Source of the DNA: Maylandia zebra
Taxonomy: Eukaryota; Chordata; Actinopteri; Cichliformes; Cichlidae
Assembly (NCBI RefSeq): GCF_041146795.1
Contig: NC_135176.1
Span: 18,177,786-18,241,785 of the forward strand
Direction: 5' to 3'
Length of the DNA: 64,000 bases
Below are positions 21,701-30,981 of this stretch, piece by piece. The notes beneath the pieces were generated by a model. It ran no database searches, had not been told where the DNA came from, and was given only the letters and a program-made list of their open reading frames with translations. The translations under genes and the position numbers were made by a program. Position 1 is the first letter of the stretch. Every line of letters begins with the position of its first letter.

Positions 21701-24700
21701 ACCCTCAGAAGGGCCGTGGCGGTGTCCTCCTCTTCATCATGCAGCAGTCCAGCCCTTCGAAATCCGTTGGTGATCGTGGATGTTTTCACACTTTTCCACG
21801 CTGTCAGAATCCACTGGTGGTGTTGAGCATAACTTGCTTTTCGCAAGTTTATCGCCGCTGGTCATCCACGACTCCCGCTGAACGCGTAGCGCTACTTTGA
21901 AGTTTGTTTTTCGCGCTACTTGTACGGCACTATGTTGCCTGGCGGATGGACATGTGACCAACATACCACTCTTGAACCCCGATCCTTCCGCCAGGCAACG
22001 TAGTGCCGTACAACAGCAGAACAAACAAAACAAATCGTCTTACGATATCACAAAAATCATGGACAATCCATAGAAAAGCCGCACCTGACTAAAAGCCGCA
22101 GGGTTCAAAGCTTGTGCAAAAAGTAGCGGCTTATAGCCCGACAATTACGGTAGTTGCCCCACCCTACTTCCTGTATTGTTTGGGCAAACGCAACCCCTCC
22201 AGCACTAGTTGCCTTATAATTAAGGCTTTGAGTGGTTTTAGTGTGACTGAGCTGATAATCCGGTTGTTCAGTGATGACGCAACGAATCCTACTTCCGGGC
22301 CTAAAGTAGTCTGCGTTTAATATGGCTTTTGTGTTGTTAACATGTTTAATGTTATGTATTTTCTTCTATTTGATCTCAAAAAGCTCCTAAAACAGTCAGT
22401 GATCACTGTTGACCTCCCTCGGCTTTTATTACCACTAATCATTTATTTAAGCTCAGTTTTTAAAACCTTAGGATGTAACTACAGCCCAGCCCATGCAGCA
22501 GTATATGAATGACTAACCTCGTATTGTGGATGGATTATCTCAGTTGTTCTCCTGGCTGAAGTTTGGTCCTTTTACAGCATCCTGCCATGCGATTACATTT
22601 GTTCCTGACCACCGAGAACACTCACGCTAACTTTTATCGAGTGGAAAAAAAGTTAGCTTGTTTATATTATGCTAACATAGCTGTGTCGCTAGCAGTCACG
22701 TAGCACATCATTATATACCAGCTAGCCCAACTTCAGTAACCCTACAAACGTCACTGCTGTTTAGTTTTCTGTCTTCATTTATGCTGGAAGTGATAACAGA
22801 GCTGTATGTTTTAATTTGTTTCCAAAACCCCGCAGTCAGGACATGCTATGTTGTATTTAGATAGAAGCTAGCGAGCTAACTCCCTGCTAACTTCTAACTC
22901 CGTTAAATGTCATAAATTCCGTTTTCATGGATGCCTGGATGTTAAACTCAATTGTTACACCTGGTAGAGCAGAACGCTGATCATTTTATTAAAGATGAAA
23001 GACTTTAGACAGTTTTTCAACTCTCAGTAATGCCATAGTGATCGTTTGATATATGGACCTGCAGCGGAGTTTAGGTCCAGACACGGCTAGTGACGTCAGA
23101 CTGAACAACCGGATGTGTGTGGATTAAACCAGTAGCAGTAATACACAGAAACAGGACAACATTCTTTAGAGACAGAAATTCCTCATGGGGATCTCAGCAC
23201 AGCTACACCTTTATTTTCAATGTTCTCATTGAACATAGACATGCTGATAAATGCTTCAACAGGAGAACACCACTCTGCTTACGCTTTTAAATAGCATTCC
23301 CTGAAAAACTTGTCTCTTAAAGACATGACTTAAGACTGCCTGAAAACACTTACCAACCTGTCATGAACCTTCATTAAGTGTAAAACTCTTGAGCTTACCG
23401 AGTTTGCAGTGCAGTTTGGGTTGCAGTAGTCTGAAGACTGACATTCTTAGACTCTGAAGGTCTGCAGTGGCCTTTTGCAGCACATGACTTGGAACCCGCA
23501 CAATGCCATCTAGTCAGAAAAAATTTTCCACATGAGCAAAACAAATACAACAAATGCTGGGTTTCCACAAGTCTATTCATGGAGGGCTATGGGGCTAAAG
23601 TCACAGCCACTTTCTGTTAAGAACTTTGTTTTCCTTAGACAACAGCTATAACTACTAATGCATCTTATTAGCCTGCTGTTCACTGTAACAATCAACAGAT
23701 GAAAACATCTGTGTATGTTTCTGTTCTGTGTCCTGCGTACTGTTTGTTTGTATATATGTGTCTTTTTGGCTGCTGTTACAACCAAATTTCCCCTTGTGGG
23801 ACAATTAAAGGATTATTCTATTCTATTCTAAAACAGACATTAACGAATAAAAGTTAGACATTACACTCGTGCATAGATTGAAATTCACTTCAACTTACCA
23901 CTGCCAGTCTGTTGGTGGACTTGAATGGCCGCACATATGTCTTCATATCCTTTTAGGAGCTGCCACAGAGATGACTGCTGAGGTTCGTCTTTAGGTTTAC
24001 ACCTTTGCAAACTCTTACAGTTGAACAGAGCAGCAAGCAGCGAGTCCAGCCAACACAGGTTGTCACTGTTCCTCCAGAGAAGCTGATCTGGAATAGGTAC
24101 AAGATCTTCTGACTCCTTTAATGTATTCTCTGTATTCTTACAGATTTCAGTCCGTGATATTTCTGTACACATTGTCAGCTCACTTTGAGGACTCTGTGAA
24201 ATATCGATTTCATTTAAATGAATGTCCTGTTCAAAGCCGTTTTGGATTCCAGGAAGACTCCTCTCGTGGTTTAACTCAATCCCTGATATACCATGGGCAC
24301 TGCAATGTGAACTGAGCACAGCCTCATTTTCATCAGTAGTCAAAGAAAGTTGCAGGGAGCTTTCAGCTGAGAGTATAGAGGGGGCAAGACCATCTGCATA
24401 AGCAGCACAGTCTGGATCATTTTCTTTCACAGATTCCCTATTTGTCACTTCTGCAACTCGATAATCCCTGTGGTATCCATTCAGCTTTTCCTCATCTGTC
24501 GTGGGTTCTGCATATTGGTCATTTCTGACAGCATTTCCAGCACCATCCTCTGCTGAGCTAACAGGTGTGGCAGTTACACCTTGTGGCTCGAGACCGCCAA
24601 GTTCATTTGATCGAAGATGTTTGAATGAAGGTTTAATCAACTCTTCCTTTTCCTGTGTGGAGGCATTTTTTCTTTTGTTCCCAACAACTGGCTCCACGGC

Positions 24701-25675
24701 ATCCAAGCTAGCCAAAACATCCTCCAAGGAGCGGCTGACCAGTGGGAAGAGGCACTGTGAGAGAATGGATACAAAGAGGTTACTGAAGATGACGGCAAAA
24801 CAAATATATCAAACTGTGACTTGAGTGGTTGGACTTACCTGTGGGTTTGTGCAGACAGTGATCGAATCCTGGAGGCTGATTCGGTACGAGCGTAGAGCAT
24901 AGCTCAGCCCCTTCGATGTACACCAAGGGCAATAGTCCAGTGAAGCAGCTCTTCCCTGCACCTGGGGAACAACATGGTGTATGTTAAAGCCCCAGACGTC
25001 TACCAAGTTTACCAAGTTCACAGGTGAACTGAAGACAACAGCTTAAAAGAAAACACAAATCTAGAAAAAGATCTAACTGATGAGATTCATTAACATTTTA
25101 GATTTTAGACTGCATATATTTTCAACTGATTACTTTTTTTTTTTTTTAAATCAACCATTTCTTTTATCTGTCAGCAGCCTTACTTTTATATATTTACACA
25201 TTATGTACACATGAATCGAAACTTGAAATACTTTACTTGATTTACCTTACAAGACCGATCAAGATTTATGTTTTAAATGCTTGTAGTGAGGAGCAGTTCA
25301 AGTGAGGCAGGACAGGGGGAGTCAAGTACTTGAAAGCAGATGCATATTTGTAATAAAATCATAAGTAGTACACAGTTTCCCATGTTACAGTATGACAGAT
25401 TTGACAATTGCAAGCCTGTCAAGACAAGTAACGTACCAACTTTCGCCTTTTACAACCAAAGATTTCCGTTTTTGTTTGTTTTTTGAATTTGCTTTGGTAC
25501 TGTCCAGTCACAGTCCAGTTTCAAATACAATTCAGCTTTGCGCAAGTGACAATGAGAGGAGAACAAGAGCTCTACTGACTTTTCCCAAATACCCCGCCAG
25601 TGGTGAGGCCAAAGCCTCCAAACCAGTGTCTTCACCAGTTATTGGCAAACAGCTGCTGCGGCTATTCGGGTCCAT
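10204..25675 (-). CDS. uspl1: USPL1, SUMO-specific isopeptidase
   Basis: Eight coding exons on the minus strand: 25675-25580, 24961-24839, 24754-23899, 23509-23399, 15252-15123, 14663-14538, 13217-13057 and 11966-10204. Frame holds throughout, giving 1121 residues (human about 1092). USPL1 is a cysteine protease of Cajal bodies that cleaves SUMO, not ubiquitin. Visible marks: a CPWC motif near residue 43 with a second pair near 69-74; the Cys box [16 protein letters not shown] with the catalytic Cys near 307; zinc-ribbon cysteines in KCSKCK and GPCNVCC; the His box LKHFVTW (His near 525); and WLEYDDL with the Asp near 541. The Cys-His spacing of 218 and His-Asp spacing of 16 agree with human (220 and 16 from memory). 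The final 1763-base exon is Ser/Pro-rich low-complexity sequence ending in acidic, hydrophobic repeats. The start matches human (MD…GYLGK); a second in-frame ATG lies 36 bases upstream. Intron 4 is 8.1 kb of nested transposons. Confidence 0.93.
11967..13056 (-). other. uspl1 intron 7; no other feature seen
   Basis: About 1.1 kb of AT-rich intron between the His-box exon and the last exon. No recognised repeat or gene. Confidence 0.7.
13532..14262 (+). mobile_element. Degenerate Tc1-like element with inverted ends
   Basis: The left end carries ctcactggac (13534-13543) and the right end its reverse complement gtccagtgag (14251-14260). The inside follows the common teleost Tc1-like family: 'aatcagccaatcacatggc', 'gttcaaagtaagcatcagaa', 'gagagaaaatatccag', and 'ggtcagaatttggtgt' near the end. 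The transposase frame is broken. Two further copies lie in opposite orientation at about 39.05 and 50.4 kb. It is inside uspl1 intron 6. Confidence 0.8.
16281..16327. repeat. Perfect 20-bp inverted duplication, 7-base spacer
   Basis: Left arm 16281-16300 (aaaaatctctaaagatcttt) and right arm 16308-16327 are exact reverse complements. The spacer is ttccccc. It lies in uspl1 intron 4, outside any transposon that I recognise. Confidence 0.92.
16851..16888. repeat. Homopolymer tract: A runs around a run of about 16 C
   Basis: A-rich tract, then a run of roughly 16 C, then about 14 A. Low-complexity sequence; assembly length may be unreliable here. Confidence 0.9.
17377..18348. mobile_element. Non-autonomous hAT element with 8-bp target duplication
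   Basis: The 972-bp element is flanked on both sides by the same 8 bases, TTAAGAGG (17369-17376 and 18349-18356), the duplication length of hAT insertions. The ends are caatgttgggg and cccaacactg, an imperfect inverted terminus of the CAGTGTTGGG type. Subterminal regions are rich in gtaacggaatac/gtattctgtaatg repeats. The longest inner frame (17754-18116) has no transposase motif, so it needs a helper. It is in uspl1 intron 4. Confidence 0.88.
18678..18712. repeat. (CA)n microsatellite
   Basis: About 17 CA units in uspl1 intron 4. Confidence 0.95.
18891..18962. repeat. Dispersed teleost repeat fragment
   Basis: 'aggcaaggcaaggcaagttt' then 'atttgtatagcacaattcaa' and 'attcaaagtgctttaca' form a widespread fish repeat fragment. 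Class unknown to me. Confidence 0.5.
19228..19325. repeat. Dispersed teleost repeat tail with (TTTA)n
   Basis: A (ttta)n run is followed by 'acctttatttaaccaggaag', 'cccattgagattaaaaacct' and 'caagggagacctggcc', a common fish repeat end that is probably LINE-derived. Confidence 0.5.
19551..20861. mobile_element. hAT-type element with 8-bp target duplication, host of a piggyBac insert
   Basis: Flanked by ACCTATGG on both sides (19543-19550 and 20862-20869). The ends are tagggctgctcaattaatcg and, reversed at the right, TAGGGCTGCTCGATTATGG, a good inverted terminus. Subterminal ATCG/CGATTA motifs occur at both ends. The inside is interrupted by a piggyBac-type element at 19881-20775, so the original hAT copy was about 412 bp and non-autonomous. 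Confidence 0.88.
19881..20775. mobile_element. Non-autonomous piggyBac-type element (TTAA duplications)
   Basis: Begins TTAA-CCCTTTAAAG (TTAA at 19877-19880) and ends CTTAAAGGG-TTAA (TTAA at 20776-20779). TTAA target duplication with CCC/GGG termini is the signature of piggyBac transposons. It is 895 bp long with no transposase frame. It lies inside the hAT element 19551-20861. Confidence 0.83.
21197..22150 (-). mobile_element. pogo/Tigger-like transposon, internally deleted
   Basis: Flanked by TA (21195-21196 and 22151-22152). Inverted ends are CCGTATTTCCCGGACTAC and, reversed at the right, CCGTAATTGTCGGGCTAT. The minus strand at 21846-21538 keeps the end of a pogo/CENP-B-type transposase: [18 protein letters not shown] followed by an acidic tail with [13 protein letters not shown]. 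Only this C-terminal part remains, so it is an internally deleted copy. It lies in uspl1 intron 4. Confidence 0.78.
22258..23114. mobile_element. Unassigned element with 15-bp perfect inverted ends
   Basis: ATCCGGTTGTTCAGT at 22258-22272 is exactly mirrored by ACTGAACAACCGGAT at 23100-23114. Inside the ends, tgatgacg and (reversed) tgacgtca continue the similarity. The interior of about 830 bases has many GCTAGC/GCTAAC motifs and no coding frame. No clear target duplication is visible. It may be a MITE; the class is unknown. It lies in uspl1 intron 4. Confidence 0.55.
23690..23832 (+). repeat. LINE 3' end with (ATTCT)n tail
   Basis: 'aaatttccccttgtgggaca' then 'attaaaggattattctattc' is the typical 3' end of fish CR1/L2-type LINEs, ending in short ATTCT repeats. 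It lies in uspl1 intron 3, beside the 111-base exon. Confidence 0.65.
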
Positions 25676-27250
25676 GGCTGTCCGGTGCCATCCACAATAT
25701 ATAACCATGTCACCACAAACTCTCTCACCTCCGAGCACACTAAGGAAGAAAAAGAAAACAGGTATGTTATGAAGTTATCAAGGTACAAGTTGCTTTGAAA
25801 GTAGTTTTGTTCCTTTTAATAAATTTGGTTGTGTTGCAAAAAAAAAAAGAAAAAAAAAAGATCACTTTATATCTCATAGGCTTGAAACAGTGATGGTAAT
25901 GCATAACATTAGAGGTACATTAATCTGTTTTTAATCAGGAATTTGCGCCTCATCAGTACAATACTATGCTATTTATTTTTTCTTATGCAGGGAAATAGCG
26001 CACTCATAAAAAATATAGTTCAACTATTTTACGTTATTTCAACCATATTTAAACATTTAGCTGAAACGAAATGATTTGGCAAAAGAAAAACATCAACTAT
26101 TGCCATCTGTATTTACCAGTAGGAAGACGGCAGTCAACAAGGATGATATTAGCAGATAACGATGTTCAGGCAAGATACTGCAGCATCCCTACTAAAGGAA
26201 TAAATGTACACAATAAATACATTAAAACACCCCCAAAAAAGAAAAATCTTGCAAATGCTCAAAGGTGACCTCTTTAATCTTTTCACTGGCGTAATGTTTA
26301 TGCTTAATCTTTGTCAATCTACAGCCAGCCTGAAGGCAGAACAATAGACTCTTGAGCACGGGTGATGATCACTGAGTGGAATTTAAATTGATTCAGAACT
26401 TATCTTTCAAACAGATAAGAAAGCTGCCCTTCTTTCCTATAAGTTCTTACAGATGGTTTGGATACATTTTTAAATATATAAGTCACATTTAATTGACCAA
26501 AACAACAGTGTATAGAGATTGATCTTCTCTGAAATTTATAAAAGAACCCTCACAAGGTTCTAACTACAATAAAGGACTCTACTTTTCTAGGATGGTCCCG
26601 GCATGACTGCAGCATGCTTGTGTTTACCCCTAAAGTCAATCTATTAGTTTCCAAATTAGTTAAATTCATTTATTATGAGCGTCTCATTCATCTTTCTAGA
26701 ACATTCACAGGGTACAGTATATAAAGTATACACTTTAATTGGCAAGGCTTTAACCATATTGCCCACATGTTTTCTCCGCATTTTTCTCCAAAGGTATTTA
26801 GATCAATAATAGTACACGACACAAACCAGGAACCAATTAGTTTCCCAGCAAAACTAGCTTTGATAGCTATTTAACACTAACATAAGCAAGCAAAAAAAAA
26901 AAAGAAACCTCACTTAAAACACACTTTTGTAATAAAATGCTTAGTTACCATTACCCTGTTAATGCTGTAAGGATATAGTGATTTTATTTGGGAAATTAAA
27001 AAAATACGTTAAAATCAGTCTGTTAACCAGTCTGCATGCCCTGACTGAACTATCAGACAGCTTGAGCCTGGAAGGTAGCATGCTAAACGCTTAGCCTAAG
27101 GCCGGGCAACCGTTTAACTCGCGGCTAAAAATTATTCTTAGTAAAAATAAATAAATAAATCATACGTACCCAAACAAATGTTAAATTATATTTCCTGTTA
27201 CACTGAAGTCGGTGCACATTAAGCTATAGTTTTTAAGTCCCGCCGGTGTA
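25676..27250 (-). other. uspl1 5' flank or first intron; no coding feature seen
   Basis: AT-rich DNA upstream of the first uspl1 coding exon. It probably contains an intron running to a non-coding first exon near the CpG-rich island at 27.2-27.4 kb. No donor site could be fixed with confidence. Short A-rich tracts occur at about 25840 and 26891. Confidence 0.4.
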
Positions 27251-27410
27251 ATGGGTCCATGTGCAGCTTTCTATCGATTCGTGTCACAAACGTTTTCCCA
27301 ACCGCGGGTTTGTGCAGCGGCCTTTGTCTTCCCCCCCTCTATCACTGATGGTTCCGCTGGCCGCCACTCGGCTGTTCAAGTGAACTGCAATAACGTGGGC
27401 TGAAGTTATA
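27225..27410 (-). promoter_or_regulatory. CpG-rich island, probable uspl1 promoter
   Basis: A local rise in CpG (cccgccgg, atcgattcgtg, aaccgcggg, ttccgctggccgcc) stands out from AT-rich flanks about 1.6 kb upstream of the uspl1 ATG. It is the best candidate for the minus-strand promoter. There is no TATA box, and the position is inferred. Confidence 0.45.
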
Positions 27411-28139
27411 TTGACACAATACTATCACCAACACTGTGCGACTAAGGATACTAATAATATTTTATTTATGTATATTATTTTTGTAGGATGAGATAGGGTA
27501 TGTCTGTTGCGCAGTTTGTTTATTTATTTATTTACTGTTATTACTGTTCATTGTAATTATTATTATTATCACAGTAATCAATACAATGATAACAGTGATA
27601 TCTTCTCTTTCTTTTCTATTATTATGTTACTATTATTTATACATTTGTTTTCAATTGTTACCCCCCAAAATACTGAAATACTTACTGAGCGAGTAACCAG
27701 GCCTCAGTAGACACACCGAGAGCCCCGTTTGCTCACCTCCAAAAAAAGTTGCCTAGCTATCATCAAGGAAGGGAAGAATGTGTGCTGTTGTTTTAGTTGC
27801 TCTTAAACAGCAGTTTTGTTATTTTTATTATTTTATTCTGTCATTCCCCTTCACACACACACAAAGTGAGTTTTTCTTGTCTGAATTAACCATAACCAAC
27901 AGAACTGAATATTTTAGGCAGATATTTTAACGAACGTGTTAAAAAATCTGCTGATTTGAAAAAAGTCTTTATTTACCCATCTTTTTTCACATAGCATATT
28001 TTGTAAATGAACGATAAGGGCGACTATTTCTCTGGTGATTTGTTTTTTTGCCAGCCCACTGTATGCTTAATTTTGATGATTGGGTGGGGGTGGGATGGAT
28101 TTTACATATGTCCCCCATTTCAGTTCATAATACCAGCCC

Positions 28140-28232
28140 TTGCAGGCTCCTGTACCCCCCATACACACACATGCTCAACCCACCCACACACACATATGCA
28201 CACACACCTCCCTCCACCCAATCCCGCCTCTT
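28140..28232. repeat. CA/CCCA-rich low-complexity tract
   Basis: Imperfect (CA)n and CCCAC repeats. The frames across it are compositional only. Confidence 0.75.
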
Positions 28233-28269
28233 GCATGGCATGTGCCCCCCCCTTTAAGCCCCTCCTGTA

Positions 28270-28560
28270 TCTGCTGCTCTCCTGTCCTCTATTTTCCTCT
28301 TGATGACAAAATGAATTTGCATATTTTTCCCAGGGAGCGTTCATTAGAATGCATAAACCGGCCGCCTCCTAGCCTCACGAGCAGGCTATAGCTTTCCGCC
28401 GTGGCATCTCCTGATGCAAAATGAGACACAGACAGGCAGCATCACTGGCAGACATGTGGCCTGAGTCTGGGTTGTGATTGGCATTTGGAATCACTTCACC
28501 CTTCCCGTTCTTAATTCAAGGATAAGAATAAACTCTGTCAGCCATTTTTCTTTGTTTCTA
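28270..28560. promoter_or_regulatory. Candidate conserved non-coding element
   Basis: This repeat-free block carries an exact octamer ATTTGCAT (28315-28322), then attagaatgcataa, tgatgcaaaat and gattggcatttggaatc. Dense homeobox/POU-like sites in unique sequence are typical of vertebrate enhancers. Conservation cannot be tested here, so this is only a candidate. Confidence 0.3.
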
Positions 28561-30780
28561 TGTTAGCTGCTAAGAAGAAGAGCCGTTTATTTATTCTCTT
28601 TAAACATATAAAGAAACAATTCATTCATTTTTAAACATGCGCAATTAAAGGAATATTTACTGTAGGGATGTGGTTATATTTGAAATCATGAGAGACTGTG
28701 GGCACCTTCTTTATTTAAGCACCCCACCCCCCTACCCCCCTTCATCAGCCATATTCAAACACACAGACAAACCTTTCAAGTCAAATTACATTACTGGCTT
28801 GAATCCACTCAGTGCAAAACAAGTCGTTTTAGGAAGGGCCTCTGTCACAGACTAAAATCACACTCCTGGAATGTCTTTTCTACTCTGTGGAGGCTCTTTT
28901 TGCCTTTATTTCCATATAACTTTCCATATAACTCTGTCTAATGGTGGCGCTAGAGCTGAGGTCCCAAAGTGACAAAATGTGCATTTTATAGACTGATGAT
29001 CTGAATCTATACAGCTCATTCTTCTGTGCAGTTATTCTGTGCTGGTAGTGTAATGGGTAATTATTTATAACTCTACGTTACACACTGTTATACTGAATAT
29101 AATGCAGTATAACTGCATATTATGCTGTATTATCAAGGATAATAGCAATTTTCATGTCTGTATATGTTATAAGGTAGGCCATGCTAAACAGGCACACTCA
29201 ATAAATTAATCTACTCCTTATCTGATGGTAGTGGTAGAGCAACACCACTTGGCACTAAAGCTCATTGGGTTACCCCATGCTCACTGCGTTCAGAATCTAA
29301 TATTTCCCAGTCTGTTAATCAGACATACAAGAAAATGTATTTGTGTCACCTCTTGGCTGTACTAACCAGACACATTATTCAGCTGCATAAGAGTAATACA
29401 AAGAAAATGTGTAACAGATGCATATTGTACAGGGAAAAGTGACAAAAACCTTTAAAACCTCATATAAAATAAGTTATATGCTATATTTTGTAAGGCAATC
29501 AGTAATAAATGATTAATTAGGAATGTACTGTTAATACAATATTGGATAATCTTGAACAAAACAGCTTGCAAAATTAATATAGAAAATATATATACACTGT
29601 ACATGCATATGCACTATATGTACTATACCTGCTGTGTAGAGTGGGTTAGATTGAAAAGCACTTATGAATAGACAAAACAAACAGACTCCTGGGTTTGTTT
29701 GTTTTCCCCCATTTTGGATGTATTGGAATTTGAGTCTATGACAATTGTATTATGTTTATTATAACAACGTGCCAGGTGTTGGGAGTAAGAAGCCCTCTGC
29801 TATGAGGCTATCATGCAGACCTGTTGGACTATATCTAAAATTCCAAGTAAAAGCTCACTATCTTTTAGGGCAAAAATAAATAAATAATTGAATGAATAAA
29901 GTCAGTCAAAATGCTCATTTACTGCTTTTGCTTTAAACTGAGCAGCCGCCCTTTGATCTTCATAAGTCTTAATTAACAATAAGCACATGACCATCTCCTA
30001 ATCAGGCAATGTATATGAGACCTCGAAATATCAGGATAAAAAACATACTGTGTAGAAAAACATTAACTGACAGATCTTAATATTAATTTCCCATTAAATA
30101 TATTTACCATAATTTATTATCTCCAGCTCCATTTTATCCTACTATTAATATTGGGTCGTAAGTAAACATAGTCAAAAGCACAGAATGAGTGCTTAAAAAA
30201 CGAATAATTATGGATACTTGTCAGAGAGAATAAGAAAACACGGTTTAGTAGTGTCAATGCAGGGACTTTCTGTCGATCATGGGCATAAATGATAATAATG
30301 GTTAATACACTGATCACAAGGGAGGCCAATCATTGAATTCCTATGGTTTTCATTCATACTAAGAGCTAAATCCTTTTTTAAAAATTTCATATCTGGACGT
30401 AACTATCACGCATGGGACGGGTAATCGCTCTTTATGCCCTTTACACGGGAATTTGCGATGTCCTCCCTATACATTTTTAAAGACATAATTTGCAAATAAG
30501 CTCACGTGTATTGTGCAGAATGCACAAAGGAGCCTGTTGATAAGGAGACGTACAACCCATCCAACACAATCTGACAACATTTTACGGCCGCCTCGTTCGC
30601 TGGCTACAAGCGCTCCTCGATGTCTCATTCATTTAGCTTGCCTACTGTACACTGAGCTCAACGTAGTGAATTCAATACTATGGCAAACACACTACACTAC
30701 TACCAGCTCCAGCATGCTCGGACAGAAATATTTTTGTATCCACGCGCCTCACAAAACTTCGGTGACGTTTCACAAAAGAC
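28561..30780. other. Intergenic DNA between uspl1 and hmgb1; no gene seen
   Basis: AT-rich and unusually poor in recognisable transposons compared with the rest of the window. It may hold regulatory sequence for hmgb1. No exon recognised. Confidence 0.5.
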
Positions 30781-30782
30781 AA

Positions 30783-30981
30783 CCAATGGAACCTCGTCTT
30801 CTATTAGGACAATGAAAAGCCTTCGACCAATCGCAGGGACGCCAGACTGGGCGCTGTCCAATGGCGTGCGAGCCCCGCCGAGAGTAATGTTAGAGAGCTG
30901 AAGACTGAAGACACTGCGTATCGCCTGTGCTCCCTCATACACAGCCATTGCAGACCATTGAGATCCAGCGATAGTCACTGG
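30783..30981 (+). promoter_or_regulatory. hmgb1: hmgb1 promoter and non-coding exon 1
   Basis: Three CCAAT boxes in the same direction (30783-30787, 30827-30831, 30858-30862) precede a purine-rich start region. A strong splice donor (cactgg|gtaagt) ends the first exon at 30981. There is no TATA box. NF-Y-type CCAAT boxes with a CpG-rich setting fit a housekeeping promoter. The exact start site, probably about 30890-30910, is inferred. Confidence 0.65.
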
